Of a DNA stretch of 64,000 bases, positions 62,525-64,000 are shown piece by piece. The notes under the pieces were generated by a model. That model did not search any database. It saw only the letters and a list, made by a program, of their open reading frames with translations, and was not told the origin of the DNA. The DNA comes from Pseudomonas putida (GTDB lineage Bacteria; Pseudomonadota; Gammaproteobacteria; Pseudomonadales; Pseudomonadaceae), in the NCBI RefSeq assembly GCF_001636055.1, contig NZ_CP011789.1, forward strand, positions 1,798,001-1,862,000, given 5' to 3'. A program made the position numbers and the translations under genes. How positions within the stretch are numbered: position 1 is the first letter of the stretch; each line of letters begins with the position of its first letter.

Positions 62525-63280
62525 TCAGACCACTTCCAGGCGGATCTTGTACTGGTTCAGCAGCTGCGTGAGCGTGGGGGTGGGATGCTGGTCGGTCACC
62601 AGACAGTCGATCAGGTTGATCGAGCCCAGGCGCACCATGGCGTTGCGCCCGAACTTGCTGGAGTCTGCGGCGAGGATGACCTGTCGGGCATTGGCGATGA
62701 TGGCCTGGGATACCCGTACTTCCTGGTAGTCGAAGTCCAACAGGCTGCCGTCTTCATCGATGCCACTGATGCCGACCAGGGCGAAATCGACCTTGAACTG
62801 GCTGATGAAGTCGACGCTGGCCTGCCCCACGACACCGCCGTCACGGCGAACCGTACCGCCTGCCACCAGGACTTCGAAGTCATCCTTGGCACTGAGGATC
62901 GACGCCACGTGCAGGTTGTTGGTGATGACCTTCAGGTGGCTGTGGTTGAGCAGGGCCCGGGCGATGGATTCGGTGGTGGTACCGATATTGATGAACAGCG
63001 AGGCGTGATCGGGGATCTGCCGTGCGACGGCCTCGGCGATGCGCTGTTTCTCGTCGCGCATCTGGTCGGCGCGCATGGCGTAGGCGGTGTTCTCGACGCT
63101 CGAGTCATAGGCGGCACCACCATGATAGCGGCGCAACAGGTTGACCTCGGCGAGCTGGTTGATGTCACGACGGATGGTCTGGGGCGTGACGACGAACAAC
63201 TGCGCCATTTCCTCGATACTGACGTAGCCGCGTTCGCGCACCAGTTCGAGGATTTGTTGTTGGCGAGGGGGCAGATTCAT
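62525..63280 (-). CDS. glpR: Glycerol-3-phosphate regulon repressor GlpR (DeoR family)
   Basis: GlpR (251 residues) is a DeoR-family repressor released by glycerol 3-phosphate. The N-terminal HTH is [56 protein letters not shown] (residues 1-56). The sugar-phosphate-binding domain carries [34 protein letters not shown] and [21 protein letters not shown]. The ATG at 63280 follows AGGAC. It lies between glpK and glpD on the same strand with GlpR boxes before glpD. Confidence 0.96.
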   Translation of the reverse strand: MNLPPRQQQILELVRERGYVSIEEMAQLFVVTPQTIRRDINQLAEVNLLRRYHGGAAYDSSVENTAYAMRADQMRDEKQRIAEAVARQIPDHASLFINIGTTTESIARALLNHSHLKVITNNLHVASILSAKDDFEVLVAGGTVRRDGGVVGQASVDFISQFKVDFALVGISGIDEDGSLLDFDYQEVRVSQAIIANARQVILAADSSKFGRNAMVRLGSINLIDCLVTDQHPTPTLTQLLNQYKIRLEVV

Positions 63281-63388
63281 GGGCGGTCCTTTGGGGCTGC
63301 CGGACAAATGCTGCAATGATGCCGTAGGAAGGGGATGACGACCAGTAGACTGTCGTCGCTAGCCTGAGACCGGTGCTTCTGTGGAAGC

Positions 63389-63420
63389 GGCCTTGCGCCG
63401 TGATCGGGCGCGCAAGGCCG
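63389..63420. terminator. Hairpin between glpK and glpR
   Basis: CGGCCTTGCG (63389-63398) pairs with CGCAAGGCCG (63411-63420), an inverted repeat with REP-like character 31 bases after the glpK stop. Likely attenuates glpK read-through into glpR or protects its 3' end. Confidence 0.6.
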
Positions 63421-63451
63421 TTGCTGAACGGGATTGGGTGGGCTGATGATG

Positions 63452-64000
63452 TCAGCCTTCGTGATCTTCCCAATCGCGGGTGCGCTCGATGGCTTTCTTC
63501 CAGCCCGCGTACAGCTTTTCTTTCTGCGTGTCATCCAGTTGCGGGCTGAACTCGCGTTCGATGATCGCCTTGTCACGCAACTCGTCGAGGCTGCTCCAGA
63601 AACCACAGGCCAGGCCTGCCAGGTAGGCGGCGCCGAGGGCGGTGGTTTCGCGCATTTTCGGACGCTCCACGCAGGTGCCGAGAATGTCGGCCTGGAACTG
63701 CATGAGGAAGTTGTTGGCCACCGCACCGCCATCAACCCGCAGCTCCGAGAGTCGCTGGCCGCAGTCGTGCTGCATGGCGTCGAGCACATCGCGGGTCTGG
63801 TAGGCGATCGATTCCAGGGCGGCACGGATGATGTGGTCGACCTTGACGCCACGGGTCAGGCCGAACAGGGCGCCGCGTGCGTACGGATCCCAGTAGGGTG
63901 CGCCGAGGCCGGTGAAGGCCGGTACCAGGTAGACGCCATTGCTGTCCTTCACCTTGCTGGCGAAGTACTCGGTGTCGAGCGCGTCGTTGACGATCTTCAG
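63452..64000 (-). CDS. glpK: Glycerol kinase, 3' part (5' end outside window)
   Basis: C-terminal 182 residues of glycerol kinase, which phosphorylates glycerol to sn-glycerol 3-phosphate. The frame stays open to the window edge ([51 protein letters not shown]). The FGGY-family signature near the ATP site is present: [34 protein letters not shown] and [17 protein letters not shown]. The C-terminus is complete (WEDHEG). The N-terminal part with the phosphate-binding loop and catalytic Asp is not in the window. It belongs to the glpFK-glpR-glpD cluster. Confidence 0.97.
   Translation of the reverse strand: MKIVNDALDTEYFASKVKDSNGVYLVPAFTGLGAPYWDPYARGALFGLTRGVKVDHIIRAALESIAYQTRDVLDAMQHDCGQRLSELRVDGGAVANNFLMQFQADILGTCVERPKMRETTALGAAYLAGLACGFWSSLDELRDKAIIEREFSPQLDDTQKEKLYAGWKKAIERTRDWEDHEG

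Noticed and set aside
1..64000. tRNA, rRNA, CRISPR arrays, phage or transposase genes
   Set aside because: Looked for across the window; no cloverleaf with CCA-type ends, no regularly spaced repeats, and no integrase or transposase motifs were seen. By eye this cannot exclude small RNAs.

Overview
The window is chromosomal DNA from a fluorescent Pseudomonas, most likely of the P. putida group. The evidence is high GC with strong G/C third-position bias, gene blocks typical of Pseudomonas (opdH-tctCBA/tctDE, algU-mucA-mucB-mucD-lepA-lepB-rnc-era-recO-pdxJ, gcd-oprB, aatJQMP-aauSR, glpD-glpR-glpK), and the characteristic REP palindrome of this group, which occurs as inverted pairs in several intergenic gaps. 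No tRNA, rRNA, CRISPR array, transposase or integrase was found. The genus is near certain; the species is inferred.

Layout. 1-421: 3' end of ung. 506-8176: tricarboxylate uptake. A minus-strand operon (OprD-type porin, TctC, TctB, TctA and an AbrB-type membrane protein coupled to tctA) is divergent from the TctD/TctE two-component system. 8195-12493: HDOD protein, ygfZ, sdhE-ygfX and nadB. 12494-16717: algU-mucA-mucB-mucD envelope-stress locus, with two candidate AlgU promoters and no mucC. 16933-22948: lepA, lepB, rnc, era, recO, pdxJ. 22991-25520: a metal-type two-component system next to a small exported protein. 25593-27289: cmoA-cmoB (tRNA wobble uridine modification). 27544-29704: a two-gene, lower-GC insertion encoding a XaxA/XaxB-type binary alpha-pore-forming toxin. 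29726-32652: chagasin-type protease inhibitor lipoprotein and a second Lon (AsrA-like) protease. 32820-36608: PQQ glucose dehydrogenase and OprB porin. 36941-38986: TonB receptor with a His/Asp-rich loop, probably for zinc. 39199-41408: small VF530 protein, membrane protein, siderophore-interacting reductase and PadR regulator. 41525-46805: large transglycosylase/penicillin-binding protein, glutamate-synthase-like FMN protein, cysteine-free L31. 46812-51095: Lhr helicase. 51236-53743: Nudix hydrolase, metR, exported alpha/beta hydrolase. 53765-60283: acidic amino acid ABC transporter with its AauS/AauR system, a sigma-54 promoter and two AauR-type upstream sites. 60785-64000: glycerol catabolism (glpD, glpR and the 3' end of glpK).

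How it fits together. Most of the window is uptake plus local regulation: tricarboxylates, glucose, acidic amino acids, glycerol, and probably zinc and iron. The AlgU block supplies envelope-stress control. Two distant genes, the His-rich TonB receptor and the zinc-free L31, share a 15-base upstream motif (13 of 15 identical) resembling a Zur box, which suggests one zinc-starvation response. The clearest accessory cargo is the XaxAB-like toxin pair between cmoA and the protease-inhibitor gene.
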